From: Loripinus fragilis
Lineage: Eukaryota > Mollusca > Bivalvia > Lucinida > Lucinidae
Direction: 5' to 3'
Assembly: GCA_964019695.1 (NCBI GenBank)
Contig: OZ026526.1
Span: 9,443,254-9,507,253, forward strand
Length of the DNA stretch: 64,000 nt
Shown here one piece after another: positions 44,541-59,279 of the stretch. The notes beneath the pieces are model-generated. The model did not search any database. It was not told where the DNA came from and saw nothing but the letters and a program-made list of their open reading frames with translations. The stretch's first letter is position 1; the number at the start of each line of letters is the position of its first letter. The position numbers and the translations under genes were made by a program.

Positions 44541-47115
44541 TAATGTATTTGAACCCTTTTTGCGCGAACATATCACGAGCACAATTATTTCATGCCAAGC
44601 GAGTACAATTGTCTATAGTGTTCAAAAAAGTTATTCAACCATAAGAAAACGGCAACAGCACATCGAAAAGAGCTTCTAGTAATAAAAAAAATAAAATAAT
44701 AAAGATGAAGATCAGCCTGCGCATCTACGAAGCCTGATCCGCGCCTTTTTATTTGATATCCGTCTATTATAGTGGTTAAAGTGATCAAATGGATAAATAG
44801 TTTCCCCTTCTACTCGAGAAAACAACTGGTTTGTTTTCAAAGCAATAAAGGGGCAGATCAGTCTGCACGCCTGTGCAGTCCGGCCAGCACATTATTTACC
44901 GTGTAGCGCAGTGAGATTGATGTACTTCTCGGATTAAAAAGGTAGTTTGATTATCCGATTTTGGTATCATTGAATATAAGTCGTTTCTTTCTTGCAAACA
45001 TTTTGCATGCAAGACAATAAAGATTCGGATTGGTCTGCACAGCAGCGCAGTCTGGTCAGTTTCTTTACTATGTTCTGCCTATCAATGTGAAAACGGTACA
45101 CATCTCAGATTGCGCTCCTGGTAAACAATACAATGCAAGACAATAAAGGTTCAGATCAGTCTGCACATCGGTGCAGTCTGATCAGTTTCTTTATTATTTT
45201 CTGCCTATCACAGTGAAACGATACACATCTCAGATTGCGCTCCTGGTAGAAACAATAAAGGAGCATATTAGTCCACACATCCGTGCATCCTGATCAGCAC
45301 ATTCGCGTTTTCTGTATGGAATGTATAATATGTGAAACACAACAACTTTTTGGTGTTTTCGAGTCGCTACCAAGGTTCAGGGGCTGATTAGACTAAGTAA
45401 AGAAGAAGGACGTTCTCGCTTGAACCCTCTCTGCTTTAAAACGGGACAAGCGCGGATCCAGATAGTTTTTACAGAGAATATTAACAATTATACGCTCAAA
45501 AATGGTGTGTATTTAAATCTTTATATATGTCGTAATTAAAATAACTAAAAAAAAAATACTTACTTAGATAAAACCTCCTTTAAAAATAGATAAGTGTAGG
45601 TGTTCGCTAGACCATGTAGACAGCCAGTTGGATAATAAAATTATTGTGCAGAAAACAGATGTCCCAAATCATGGCAAATGTCAGGGAGATCAAAGACCTT
45701 TCCATAATGATATTATAATGACAAATTAGAGGATTAAATGCTCGCTCCGTGGTACCAGTGGTTGTTTTGACAGGTGTCAAATCTTGCGTAACTTATGCAT
45801 CTGGTTTCTTACATGAAAGGATGTGATGTGGAGAAACACACTTAACTGTTCATTTGATCGACTTTTGTGTTACAAAAGGAATTTATGAAGGATTTATCAA
45901 TTAGGAATTCTACTTTACCTCTTTACTGCTTGGTGTTTTTGGATGTTTGTACTGTCTTTTATCTATTAAAAGAAAGTGACTAAATGTGTGGCTGGATATT
46001 TTGCCAACCCTTATCTGCTGAGGGTAGAATAAGTCTTTTTAGAGATATTTTGATATCAGCAGATGACAATGTCATAATAAGGTTTGACGCAAAATTAAAA
46101 TACTAATGTCATAACCCTAAGGTTTGGCCTGATCTGGGTCCAAATTGTTTGAAAGGATTATCAGCAGATGACAATGTCATAAAGAGGTTTAAAGGGATAA
46201 TTCAGCCTTTTTTTACATATGCATTATTATAGAGCTAACAGTATACTGGGAACCATATGATCATTAATTTTGTTAAAACTGCTCCAATTAGCCCATAATT
46301 TAATTGCACTCACATGCCACAGGGGATCGCCATTAATCACTTGAATACTCCAATAAGTATTCCTCAGGCATCACTACAGAAGTGGCAATTACCAGGTCAA
46401 ATAGGTTAATTACAATCAGTGTATAGCGTCAGTCTGATCTATTTCTAAACTGTTTGGAAGGTTTATCAAAGAGTATCAAACAGTGTGGATCCAGATCAGG
46501 CCCAATAAAATGTCAGACCAATTTCTTGATAAAAAAAAAATTGTAAAGCTTATCAGCAGACGACACAAACAGGTTAAGAGTTAAGTGGTGTGAGCTTCCA
46601 GCATTACATCTGCATTTGATTATAGTCTGATCAGTGTTTTAACAGAACAGAACAGTAACATAATGGGTAGGTAAGGATCCCAGCTTTGAGGACAGACTAG
46701 AATTGGCAGATGCATGGACAAACAGCCGAGACTCAGATCAGCCTGAATATTGACATTGTTTGGTCAGAGTCTTTGCTGTCTGCATGGACCAATGAGCAGG
46801 CTGATCTGAGTCTGTTAGGCTTGCAAGCCATTTTGTTTGTTTGAATTTTCAAGAATTTGCTCAGATTTATGACTGCCGTGATGTCACAGCCTTAGCAACA
46901 CAGGTAAACAAATGTACCGAGGTGAAGTGAGTGGTGAATTTTAACATTACGGGTAACGGGGAAATGGTGAAAAATGGGCTATATTTATTCAAATTCTCCG
47001 ATTTTTTCACCAGTCTGTGCTTATTTTGAAGGGAAAACATTGTCATTTGTCCGGCCACGATTATTTTGATTATAAAAGGATATGATGTGGAGAAACACAC
47101 TTAACTGTCATTTGA
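44541..47115. other. Core of the giant element, right part, with small hairpins
   Basis: Contains a 140-bp direct repeat at about 45010-45150 and 45130-45250 (ACAATAAAG, CAGTCTGGTCAGTTTCTTTA, TCTCAGATTGCGCTCCTGGT) whose CAGATCAGTCTGCAC / GTGCAGTCTGATCAG parts form hairpins. Also two stray satellite pieces at about 46050-46110 and 46128-46195 (GCAGATGACAATGTCAT, CCTGATCTGGGTCCAAATTG), a diverged satellite-like unit at 46470-46600, a hairpin at 46725-46815 (GACTCAGATCAGCCTG and CAGGCTGATCTGAGTC), and the phrase GATGTGGAGAAACACACTTA twice (45829, 47085). No gene recognised. Confidence 0.5.
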
Positions 47116-47119
47116 TCAA

Positions 47120-50100
47120 CTTTTTGCGTTAAACATTTACATTGACTTTGTCAGCAGATGACATCTGCTGATAAATGTTTCAAACAATTTGGACCAAGAT
47201 CAAGCCCAACATTCTGTCCGGACCTGATCAGGGTACAAACTGTTTGACATTTTAGAGGTTATGACAAGTTGAAGTTGAACCGATATATTTTAACTATGCA
47301 TTAATTTTTTACATGACATTGTCATCTGCTGATAAACCTGTCAAAAATTTTTGACCCAGATCAGGCCTGACATTCTGTCCGGACCTGATAGGGGTCAAAA
47401 CTGTTTGACACTTTGGAGGTTATAACAAGTTGAAGTTGAACCGATGTATTTTAACTTTGCCTTTAATCTTTACATGACATTGTCATCTGCTGATAACCCT
47501 TTCAACAATTTGGACCAAGATCAGGCCAGACATTCTGTCAGGACCTGAAAGGGGACCAAACTGTTTGACACTTAAGAGGTTATGACAAGTTGGAGTTGAA
47601 CCAATATTTTATTTTTGCGTTAAACCTTTACATGACTTTCAGCAGATGACATCTGCTAATAAGTGTTTCAAACATTTTGGACTCAGATCGGGCCCAGCAT
47701 TCTGTCCAGACCTGATCCAGGTTCAAGCTGTTTGACACTTTAGAGGTTATGACAAGTTGAAGTTGAACCAATGTATTTTAACTCTGCGTTATACCTTTAC
47801 ATGACATTGTCATCTGCTGATAACCCTTTCAAGTAGTTTGGACCCAGAACAGGACTGACATTCTGTCTGGACCTGATAGGGGTCCAAACTCTTTGACGCT
47901 TTAGAGGTTTTGACAAGTTGGAGTTGAACCAATGTTTTATTTTTGTGTTAAACCTTTACAATGACTTTGTCAGCAGATGACATCTGCTGATAAGTGTTTC
48001 AAACAATTTGACCCAGATCAGGCCCAACATTCTGTCTGGACATGATCCGGGTCAAAACTGTTTAACACTTTAGAGGTTATGACAAGTTAAAGTTGAACTG
48101 ATGTATTGTCACTTTGCGTAAACCTAAACATGACATTGTCATCTGCTGATAGCCCTTTCAAGTAATTTGGACCCAGATCAGGCCTGACATTCTGCCCACA
48201 CCTGTTAGGGGTCCAAACTATTTGATACTTTAGAGGTTATGACAAGTTGAAGTTGAACCGATGTATTTTTCTTTGCGTTAAACCTTGAAATGACATTGTC
48301 ATCTGCTGACAACCCTTTCAAACAATTTGGACCAAGATCAGGGCCAACATTATGTCCAGACCTGATAGGGGTTCAAACTGATTGACACTTTGGAGGTTAT
48401 AACAAGTTGAAGTTGACCGATGTATTTTAACTTTGCCTTAAATCCTTACATGACATTGTCATCTGCTGATAAACATTTCAAACAATTTTGACCCAGATCA
48501 GGCCTGACATTCTGTCCGGACTTGATAAGGGTCAAACTGTTTGACACTTTAGAGGTTATGACATGTTGAAGTTGAACCGATGTATTTTAACTTTGCATTA
48601 AACTTAAACATGACATTGTCATCTGTTGATAACCCTTTCAAACAATTTTGACCCAGATCAGGCCCTACATTCTGTCTGGACCTGAAAGGGGTCCAAACTG
48701 TTTGACACTTTAGAGCTTATGACAAGTTGGAGTTGAACCAATATTTTATTTTTGCCTTAAACCTTAACATGACTTTCAGCAGTTGACATCTGCTGATAAG
48801 TGTTTCAAACATTTTGGACTCCGATCAGGCCCAACATTCTGTCCGGACCTGATCTGGGTCCAAGCTGTTTGAAACTTTAGAGGTTATGACAAGTTGAAGT
48901 TGAACCCATGTATTTAACTCTGCGTTAAACCTTAACATGACTTTGTCATCTGCTGATAACCCTTTCAAATAGTTTGGACCCAGAACAGGCCCACCATTCT
49001 GTCCGGACCTGATAGGGGCCCAAACTCTTTGACACTTTAGACGTTATGACAAGTTGGAGTTGAACCAATGTTTTATTTTTGCGTTTAACCTTTACAATGA
49101 ATTTGTCAGCAGATAACATCTGCTGATAAGTGTTTCAAACAATTTGGAACAAGATCAGGCCCAACATTCTGTCTGGACCTGATCCGGGTCCAAACTGTTT
49201 AACATTTTAGAGGTTATGACAACTTGCGTTCTCTGGGGACCTGAAAGGGGTCCAAACTGATTGACACTTTACAGGTTATAAAACCAATATTTTATTTTTG
49301 CATGAAACCTTTACATGACTTTGTCAGCAGATGACATCTGCTGATAAGTGTTTCAAACATTTTGGACTCAGATCTGGCCCAACATTCTGTCCGGACCTGA
49401 TCCAGGTCCAAGCTGTTTGAATCTTTAGAGGTTATGTCAAGTTGAAGTTAAACCGATGTATTTAAACTCTGTGTTAAACCTTTACTTGACATTGTCATCT
49501 GCTGATAACCCTTTCAAGTTGTTTGGACCCAGAACAGGTCCGACATTTTGTCCGGACCTGATAGGGATCCAAACTCTTTGACACTGTAGAGGTTATGTCA
49601 AGTTGGAGTTGAACCAATGTTTTATTTTGCGCTAAACCTTTACAATGACTTTGTCAGCAGATGACATCTGCTGATAAGTGTTTCAAACAATTTGGACCAA
49701 GATCAGGCCCACTATTCTGTCTGGACCTGATCCTGGTCCAATCTGTTTGACACTTTAGGGGTTATGACAAGTTGAAATTGAACTGATGTATTTTAACTTT
49801 GAGTAAACCTTAACATGACATTGTCATCTGCTGATAGCCCTTTCAAGTAATTTGGACCCAGATCAGGCCCGACATTCTGCCCACACCTGTTAGGGGTCCA
49901 AACTATTTGACACTTTAGAGGTTAAAGTTGAACCGATGTATTTTTCTTTGCGTTAAACCTTGAAATGACATTGTCATCTTCTGACAACCCTTTCAAACAA
50001 TTTTGACCAAGATCAGGCCCGACATTCTGTCTGGACCTGATAGGGGTCCAAATTGTTTGACACTTTAGAGGTTATGACAAGTTGAAGTTGAACCGATATA

Positions 50101-53100
50101 TTTTAACTATGCGTTAAACTTTTACATGACATTGTCATCTGCTGATAAACCTTTCAAACAATTTTGACCCAGATCAGGCCTGACATTCTGTCCAGACCTG
50201 ATAGGGGTCAAAACTGTTTGACACATTGGAGTTTATAACAAGTTGAAGTTGAACCGATGTATTTTAACTTTGCCTTAAATCTTTACATGACATTGTCATT
50301 GGCTGATAACCCTTTCAAACAATTTGGACCCAGATCAGGCCAGACATTCTGTCTGGAATTGATAAGGGTCAAACTGTTTGACACTTTAGAGCTTATGACA
50401 AGTTTGAGTTGAACCAATATTTTATTTTTGCGTTAAACCTTTACATGACTTTGTCAGCAGATGACATCTGCTGATAAGTGTTTCAAACATTTTGGACTCA
50501 GATCAGGCCCAATATTCTGTTCAGAACTGATCCCAGTCCAAGCTGTTTGACACTTTAGAGTTTATGACAAGTTGAAGTTGAACCGATGTATTTTAACTCT
50601 GCGTTAAACCTTTACATTACATTGTCATCTGCTGATAACCCTTTCAAGTAGTTTGGACCAAAATCAGGCCTGACATTCTGCCCGGACCTGATAGGGGTCA
50701 AAACTGTTTGACACTGTAGATGTTATGACAAGTTGAAGATGAACCGATATATTTTTCTTTGTGTTAAACCTTGACATGACTTGTCATCTGCTGACAGCAC
50801 TTTCAAACAATTTGGATCCAGATCAGGCCGGACATTCTGTCCGGACCTGATAGGGGTCCAAACTGTTTGACACTTTAGAGGTTATGGCAAGTTGAAAATG
50901 AACCGATATATTTTAATTATGCGTTAAACTTTTAAATGACATTGTCATCTGCTGATAAACCTTTCAAACAATATTGACCCAGATCAGGCCTGACATTCTG
51001 TCCAGACCTGATAGGGGTCAAAACTGATTGACACTTTGTTTGTTATAACAAGTTGAAGTTGACCGATGTATTTTAACTTTGCCTTAAATCCTTACATGAC
51101 ATTGTCATCTGCTGATAACCCTTTCAAACAATTTGGACCCAGATCAGGCCTGACATTCTGTCCGGACTGATATGGGTCAAACTGTTTGACACTTTAGAGG
51201 TTATGACATGTTGAAGTTGAACTGATGTATTTTAATTTTGCGTTAAACTTAAACATGACATTGTCATCTGCTGATAACCATTTCAAACAATTTGGACCCA
51301 GATCAGGCCCGACATACTCTCAGGACCAGAAGGGGTCCAAACTGTTTGACACTTTAGAGGTTATGACAAGTTGGAGTTGAACCAATATTTTACTTTGGGT
51401 TAAACCTTTACATGACTTTGTCAGCAGATGATATCAGCTGATAAGTGTTTCAAACATTTTGGACTCAGATCAGGCCCAACATTCTGTCTGGACCTGATCT
51501 CGGTCCAAGCTGTTTGACACTTTAGAGGTTACGACAAGTTGAAATTGAACCAATGTATTTTAACTCTGCGTTAAACCTTAACACGACATTGTCATCTGCT
51601 GATAACCCTTTCAAGTAGTTTTGACCCAGAACAGGCCTGACATTCTGTCTGGACCTGATAGGGATCCAAACTCTTTGACACTTTAGAGGTTATGACAAGT
51701 TGGAGTTGAACCAATGTTTTATTTTTGCGTTAAACCTTTACAATGACTTTGTCAGCAGATGACATCTGCTGATAAGTGTTTCAAACAATTTGGACCAAGA
51801 TCAGGCCCAACATTCTGTCCGGACCTGATCCAGGTCCAAACTGTTTGACACTTTAGAGGTTATAATAAGTTGTAGTTGAACCAATGTATTTTAACTATGC
51901 CTTAAACCTTTACATGACATTTGTAGCAGATGACATCTGCTGATAAGTGTTTTAAACAATATGGACCCAGATCAGGCCCGACATTCTGTTCGGACATGAT
52001 CCGGGTCCAAACTGTTTGACACTTTAGAGGTTATGACAAGTTGAAGTTGAACCAATGTATTTTAACTTTGCATTAAACCTGAACATGACATTGTCATCTG
52101 CTGATAACCCTTTCAAACAATTTGGACCCAGATCAGGCCCAACATTCTGTCCAGACCTGATAAGGGTACAAACTGTTTGACACTTTAGAGGTGATGACAA
52201 TTTGAAGTTGAACCAATGTATTTTAACTTTGATTTAACTTTAAACATGACATTGTCATCTGCTGATAACCCTTTCAGATAATTTGGACCCAGTTCAGGCC
52301 CCACATTCTGTCTGGACCTGATAGGGGTCAAACTGTTTGACACTTTAGAGGTTATGACAATTTGAAGTTGAAGCAATGTATTTTAACTTTGCGTTAAAGT
52401 TAAACACGACATTGCCATCTGCTGATAACCCTTTCAAACAATTTGGACCCAGATCAGGCCCGACATTCTGTCCAGACCTGATAAGGGTACAAACTGTTTG
52501 AAACTTTAGAGGTTATGACAATTTGATGTGGAACCGATGTATTCTAACTTTGCGTTAAACTTTAACATGACGTTGTCATCCGCTGATAACCCTTTCAGAC
52601 AATTTGGACCCAGATCAGGCCCAACATTCTTTCTGGACCTGATAGGTGTTAAAATTGTTTGACACTTTAGGGGTTATGACAAATTGAAATTGAACCAATG
52701 TATTTTAACTTTGATTTAATTTTTAACATGACATTGTCATCTGCTGATGACCATTTTAAACAATTTAGACCCAGATCAGGCCCAAATCTGTCCGGACCTG
52801 ATAGAGGTCCAAACTGTTAAATTCTTTAGAGGTTATGAAAAGGTGAAATTGAACCGATGTATTTTAACTTTGTGTTAAACCTTAACATGTTATTATCATC
52901 TGCTGGTAACCCATTCAATTAAATTTGGACCCAGATCAGGCCCCACATTCTGTCTGGACCTGATAGGGGTCAAACTGTTTGACACTATAGAGGTTATGAA
53001 AAGTTGTAGTTGAACCAATGTATTTTAACTTTGCGTTAAACCTTTACATGACATTGTCATCTGCTGATAACCCCTTTCAAACAATTTGGACCCAGATCAG

Positions 53101-55735
53101 GCCCAACATTCTGTCCGGACCTGATAGGGGTCAAACTGTATGACACTTTAGAGGTTATGACAAGTTGAAGTTGAACCGATGTATTTTAACTATGCATTAA
53201 ATTTTTACATGAAATTGTCATCTGCTGATAACCCTTTCAAACAATTTGGACCCAGATCAGGCCCAACATTCTGTCCAGACCTGATAGGGGTACATTCTGT
53301 TTGACACTTTAGAGGTTATCACAATTTGAAGTTGAACGGATGTATTTTAACTTTGCGTTAAACTTTAACATGAAGTTGTCATCTGCTGATAACCCTTCCA
53401 AACAATTTGGACCCAGATCAGGCCCGACATTCTGTCTGGACCTGATAGGGGTAAAAATTGATTGACACTTTAGAGGTTGTGACAAGTTGAAGTTGAAGCG
53501 ATGTATTATTACTATGCGTAAAACTTTTACATGACATTGTCATCTGCTGATAACCCTTTCAAGTAAATTGGACCAAGATCAGGCCAGGCATTCCGCCGGC
53601 ACCTGATAGGGGTCAAAGCTATTTGACACCTTAGAGGTTTTGACAAGTTGAAATTGAACCAATGTATTTTAACTTTGATTTAAACTTTTACATGACACTT
53701 TTATCTGCTGATAACCATTTCAAACAATTTAGACCCAGATCAGGCCCGAATTTGTATGGACCTGATAGGGGTCCAAACTGTTAAAAACTTTAGAGGTTAT
53801 GAAAAGGTGAAAATGAACTGATGTATTTTAACTTTTATACCTTAACATGTTATTGTCATCTGCTGATAACCCATTTAAGTAATTTGGACCCAGATCAGGC
53901 CCGACATTCTGCCCGCACCTGATAGGGGTCAAAACTATTGGACACGTTAGAGGTTATGACAAGTTATAATTGAACCAATTTATTCTAAGTTTGATTTAAA
54001 CTTTAACATAACATTGTCATCTGCTGATAACCATTTCAAACAATTTAGACCCAGATCAGGCCGAATTTGTCCGGACCTGATAGGGGTCCAAACAGCTAAA
54101 CACTTTAGAGGTTATGAAAACTTGAAGTTGAACCCATGTATTTTAACTTTGCGTTAAACTTTTACATGACATTGTCATCTGCTGATAACCCTTTCAAACA
54201 ATTTAGTACCAGATCAGGCCCAACATTCTGTCAGGACCTAATAGGGGTTAAACTGTTTGACACTTTAGAGGTTATGACAAGTTGAAGTTGAACCAATGTA
54301 TTTCAACTATGCGTTAAACTTTTACGTTACATTGTCATCTGCTGATAACCATTTCAAACAATTTTGACCCAGATCAGGCCCAACATTCTGTCTGGGCTTG
54401 ATAGGGGTTAAACTGTATGAAGCTTTAGAGGTTATGACAAATAAAAGTTGAACCGATGTATTTTAACTTTGTGTTAAACTTAAACATGACATTGTCATCT
54501 GCTGATAACCCTTTCAAATAATTTGGACCCAGTCTAGGCCACACATTCTGTCTGGACCTGATAGGGGTCAAACTGTTTGACACTTTAGAGGTTATGACAA
54601 GTTGAAGTTGAACCGATGTTTTTTAACTATGCATTAAATTCTTACATGACATTGTCTCCTGCTGATAACCCTTTCAAACAATTTGGACCCAGAGCATGTC
54701 CAACAATTTTCCGGACCTGATAGGGGTCAAACTGTTTGACACTTTAGAGGTTATGACAAGTTGAAGTTGAACCCATGTATTTTAACTATGCATTAAAACT
54801 TTTAAATGACATTGTCATCTGCTGATAACCCCTTCAAACAATTTGGACCCAGATCAGGCCCGACATTCTGTCGGGACCTGATCCGGGTCCAAACTGTTTG
54901 ACACTTAGAGGTTATGACAAGTTTAAGTTGAACAGATGTATTTTAACTTTGCGTTAAACTTTAACATGACATTGTCATCTGCTGATAACCCTTTCAGATA
55001 ATTTGGACCCAGTTCAGGACCCACATTCTGTCTGGACCTGATAGGGGTCAAACTGTTTGACACATTAGAGGTTATGACAAGTTGAAGTTGAACCGATGTA
55101 TTTTAACTTTGCGTTAAAGTTAAACTTGACGTTAAACTTAAACATGGCAATCTTTACATGGCATTGTCATCTGCTGATAGGGGTCAAAACTGTTTGACAC
55201 TTTAGAGGTTATGATAGGTTGAAGTTGAACCGATGTATTTTAACTTTGCGTTAAACTTAAACATGACGTTAAACTTAAACATGACAATCTTTACATGACA
55301 TTGTCATCTGCTGATAACCCTTTCAAACAATTTGGGCCCAGATCAGGCCCGACATTCTGTCTGGACCTGATAGGGGTCCAAGCTGTTTGACGCTTTATGG
55401 GTTACGACAAGTTGGAGTTGAACCAATGTTTTATTTTTGCGTTAAACCTTTACATGACTTTGTCCGCATATGACATCTGTTGATAAGTGTTTCAAATAAT
55501 TTGGACCCAGATCAGGCCCGACATTCTGTCCAGAAATGATAGGGGTCAAAATTGTTTGACACTTTAGAGGTTATGACAAGTTCAAGTTGAACTGATGTAT
55601 TTCAACTTTGCGTTAAACTTTTTCATGACATTGTCATCTGCTGATAACCCTTTCAAACAATTTGGACCCAGATCAGGCCTGACATTCTGTCTGGACCTGA
55701 TAGGGAACAAACTGTTTGTCGCTTTAGAGGTTAAA
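47120..55735 (-). repeat. Right satellite array, same monomer in inverted orientation, roughly 53 copies
   Basis: Landmarks are the exact inverses of the left array (TTTGGACCCAGATCAGGCCC, CATTCTGTCCGGACCTGATA, GACACTTTAGAGGTTATGAC, TTGAAGTTGAACCGATGTAT). Types A (GACATTGTCATCTGCTGATA) and B (AGCAGATGACATCTGCTGAT) both occur, type B mainly at 47150-51970. No multi-kilobase higher-order repeat like the left one was seen. The outer border (TTAGAGGTTAAACTGTAATT) matches the left border at 27905. Confidence 0.9.
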
Positions 55736-55985
55736 CTGTAATTAATGTACGACAGAAATATTGAACAAATTGGGCTCTTAATTCTCTCAATTGGAAATAA
55801 TTGAATTACCGAACAGAGGAAAATCCTCTATTCTAAAATTGGTAATATTTAAGTTATTACAAAAATGTCAAACAAGTTGGGCTCTGAGTTCTTAACGTCA
55901 CTATAGGAATCTGTAGAACTACTGAAAAGAGGAAAATTCCTCTGTTCTTAAACTGTAATTAATGTAAGACAGAAATATTGAACAA

Positions 55986-57264
55986 TAATAGTAAGTGAGT
56001 ATGTTCAGGAAATACCACAATCACAAACTGCAGACAACCCCGTGGCACCCAAGGAAGAGCCGCTCAACCATCATGAGACACCAGGAAGATAAATTAAGCA
56101 AAGCAATCAGCTCTCTCTTCCCCATCAAGATGATTGCAATACTAGAAAGAACATAAAGTAGCATACAACAAAACATAGAACAATTACAGACTCCCACAGT
56201 GGGAATAACAATAAACAAAAAGTCAACAACAACAGAACCACCGCCTCAAAACGGACAGCAGCCTAAGCCACCAGGGGGCTTAAATGCATTTTACTGGTAC
56301 CAAATCTTCGCCCTAGATTCTGCTGTTGTTGAAGTACAAGAAATGTTCAGCTCGCATGGAGGCCATCTAACTAATGCAATGTATCATCATGGAAAAAACA
56401 CTCTAATTAAATTACTACACCATGATGAAACAAAGAAAGGGCTCATGACTCACAGATAGTCAGAGCTAAAGAAAACCTCAAGTTGAGCCACGGTGGGTCC
56501 AGCTACAGATAAGCATGAGGCACCAACCCACCGATTAAAGCTTTACGCCAGAGCCGTCATAGAGTCTGAGGCCTGACCCACCGTCGTGCAATTAAAGAGG
56601 AAACCATAGCTATAAACCATGATCGGGTTTAAAACTAGGCATGCAGACTGTCGCATGATATCCAAGTTATATCCAACCCTTATATAACGTTTTACTATCT
56701 TTTTGAATTGATCACTAAAATTAGGTTTTCCAACAATTAGTTTGAATTTATAGACTAAATCACCATAAAATATAGGTTCTGATATGCTTTGTTGCAGAAG
56801 AGTTTTTAACCCAATGTTGTATTTAACAATTAACTCTGAGTGTCTGTGGTAAAATTTAGAAAATGCTTTTCGAATTTTATGGTATCTATAACCTTATTTT
56901 AATAATTAAGCATTAAAAAATAAGTTTCTGTTGTTGAAGTCATCAACATTAGAACACACTCTAGCAAAACGAATAAGCTGAGAAATGTATACACCATAGG
57001 AAGGAGAGCGAGGAACATCTCCATCAAGAAATGAAAAATTAACTATTTCAAAATTAAAATCATCCCGTTTATCATAAATTTTAGAAGAAACTATGCCATT
57101 TGTTATTGACAAGTTCAAGTCCAAAAATGGAGCTTCAGTATCAGAAGAATTTGTCTTATTTAACTGAAGTTCAGTGGGATATATCTGACCTACCATTTGT
57201 TCAAAATAAGGATTATCAATATTAAGTTAGTCATCTAAATATCTGGAGGTAGAGTTAAAAGCTT
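55986..57264 (-). mobile_element. 5'-truncated retroelement fragment (Penelope-like?), private insertion of the right arm
   Basis: The left arm has the uninterrupted site near 27660-27680 (AGCCTACTTTGTTCAATATT); in the right arm the same site is split after ATTGAACAA and resumes at GTAGGCTC. CAA at both edges may be a short duplication. On the minus strand it begins inside a reverse transcriptase (56543-57264) and continues into about 550 bases of non-coding 3' sequence. No poly-A tail. Confidence 0.7.
56543..57264 (-). pseudogene. Reverse-transcriptase remnant, broken
   Basis: The reading starts at the catalytic palm motif (STSRYLDD), followed at once by a stop where a Leu codon is expected. 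It continues through APFLDLNLS, KIYDKRDDF, VPRSPSYGVYISQLIRFARV and, after a frameshift near 56900, YRYHKIRKAFSKFY, FYGDLVYKF, FSDQFKKIVKRY and RQSACLVLNP, ending at 56543. The F-L-D-L after the YxDD box and the PSYGVY.SQLIR segment resemble Penelope-like or related animal RTs from memory. The N-terminal fingers are absent, so it is dead. Confidence 0.65.
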
Positions 57265-59279
57265 CAAGTAGGCTCTAAATTCTCGTAATTAGAAATTGTT
57301 GAATTAATGCTAAAAGGAAAACTGGATATATTTTAGGTTTTTACTAGAATGTCAAAACAGTTGGGTTTGGAGTTCTGGAAGTCACTATAGGAAATTGTAG
57401 AACTACTGAACAGAGGAAAATTCATCTGTTGTAAAATTCACTACTTTTATTGATTGTCGAGAAACTGAATGGAGAATGTAGGAAAACTCCTCTGTTGAAA
57501 ATTGGAAACATTTAAGTTATGATGGTTATTTATGTTAATATGGAAATGATAACAAACATGGTTCTTCATTTTCATTATAAGAAAGTGGGCTTTTATTTTC
57601 GCAATAGGAAATTGTTAAATTGTGGTTGGAGGAAAATTCCTCTGTTGGAATATTGGCAATATTTAAGTTATAACTAGAATGTCAAATAAGTTGGGCTCAG
57701 AGTTCTGGAAGTCACTATAGGAAATTATTGAACTACTGAACAGAGGAAAATTCCTCTGTTGGAAAATTGGTCATATTTAAGTTATGACTTGAATATTAAA
57801 CAAGTTGGACTCGGAGTTCTGGAAATCACTATAGGAAATTGTCGAACTACTGAACAGAGGAAAATTCCTCTGTTGTAAAATTCACTCCTTATATTTATTG
57901 TGGAGATACAGAATGGAAAACAGAGGAAAATTCCTCTGTTGAAAATTGGAAACATTTAAGTTATGATGGATACTTATGCTAAGATGGAAATGATAATAAA
58001 CAGGGTTCTTCATTTTCATAATAGAAAATGGGCTCATAATTCTCGCAAAAGGAAATTGTTGGATTACCGAACGGAGGAAAATTCCTCTGTTGGAGAATTG
58101 GATATTTTAGGTTTTGACTAGAATGTCAAACAAGTTGGGTTCAGAGTTCTGGAATTTACTATAGGAAATCGGCGAACTACTAAACAGAGGAAAATTCCTC
58201 TGTTGTAAAGTTCACTCCTTCTATTTATTCTTGATATTCTACAGAATAGAAAACGGAGGAAAATTCCTCTGTTGAAAATTGGAAACATTTAAGATATGAT
58301 GGATATTTATGCTAAGATGGAAATGATTGCAAACGGGTTTCTTCATTTTCATTATAGGAAAGTGGGCTCTTAATTCTCCAAATAGAAAATTGTTGAATTA
58401 CCGAACGGAGGAAAATTCCTCTGTTGGAAAATTGGTAATATTTAAGTTATGACTAGAATGTCAAACAAGTTAGGCTCTCAGTTCTGGAAGTCACTATAGG
58501 AAATTGCTGAACTATTGAACAGAGGAAAATTCCTCTGTTGCAAAATTTTCTCTACTTTTATTGATTGTCAAGATACAGAATGGAAAACGGAGGAAAATTC
58601 CTCTGTTGAAAAGTGGAAACATTTAAGTTATGATTAAGATGGAAATGATAACAAACAGGGTTCTTCATTTTTATTATAGGAAAATGGGCTCTTAATTCTC
58701 GCTATAGGAAATTGTTGAATTACCGAACGGAGGAAAATTCCTCTGTTGGAAATTGGTAATATTTAAGTTATGACTAGAATGTAAAATTAATCAATTCTGG
58801 AAGTCACTATAGGAAATTTTCGAACTACTAAACAGAGGAAAATTCCTCTGTTGTAAAGGTCATTCTTTTTACATATTGTTGAGATACTGAAAGTAAAATG
58901 TAGGAAATTCCTCTGTTCTGAAATAAGATGCAATCTGATTGTGATTAAAGGTAGACTTGTCCCACTGTCAAAACAGAGGAAATTTCCTCTGTTGTAAACC
59001 GATTTCTACTTGATATACAAATTGATATTTGAACTTTTCTTTAAACTATTAGGACAAATACACTACTTGGAACATATTTTAAGGACATCAATTTCTGCAT
59101 TTTGGGCAGTCACAACAGAGGAAATTTCCTCTGTTCATAGGAAAAATAAATTACATTGTACCATCATTCTTGCACTCTATAACGAAGCAAAACTCAAATA
59201 TGATTATATCCATATTTATGTTTTACTATCAAAAAAAGGGAATTCCATCGGAAAATCCCTTTTTATTTCGGAAAGAGTT

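Larger units (their letters stand above)
55740..59130. repeat. Right array of about 25 short palindromes
   Basis: Inverse of the left array: AACAGAGGAAAATTCCTCTG plus TT, spacers CACTATAGGAAATTGT, TTTAAGTTATGACTAGAATG and TGGGCTCTTAATTCTC. Interrupted by the retroelement fragment at 55986-57264. Perfect palindromes occur at the outer end (near 58975 and 59115), mirroring 25060 and 25202. Confidence 0.9.

Noticed and set aside
56199..56459. 86-codon plus-strand frame next to the RT relic
   Set aside because: It is antisense to the 3' non-coding part of the retroelement fragment and shows no recognised domain.
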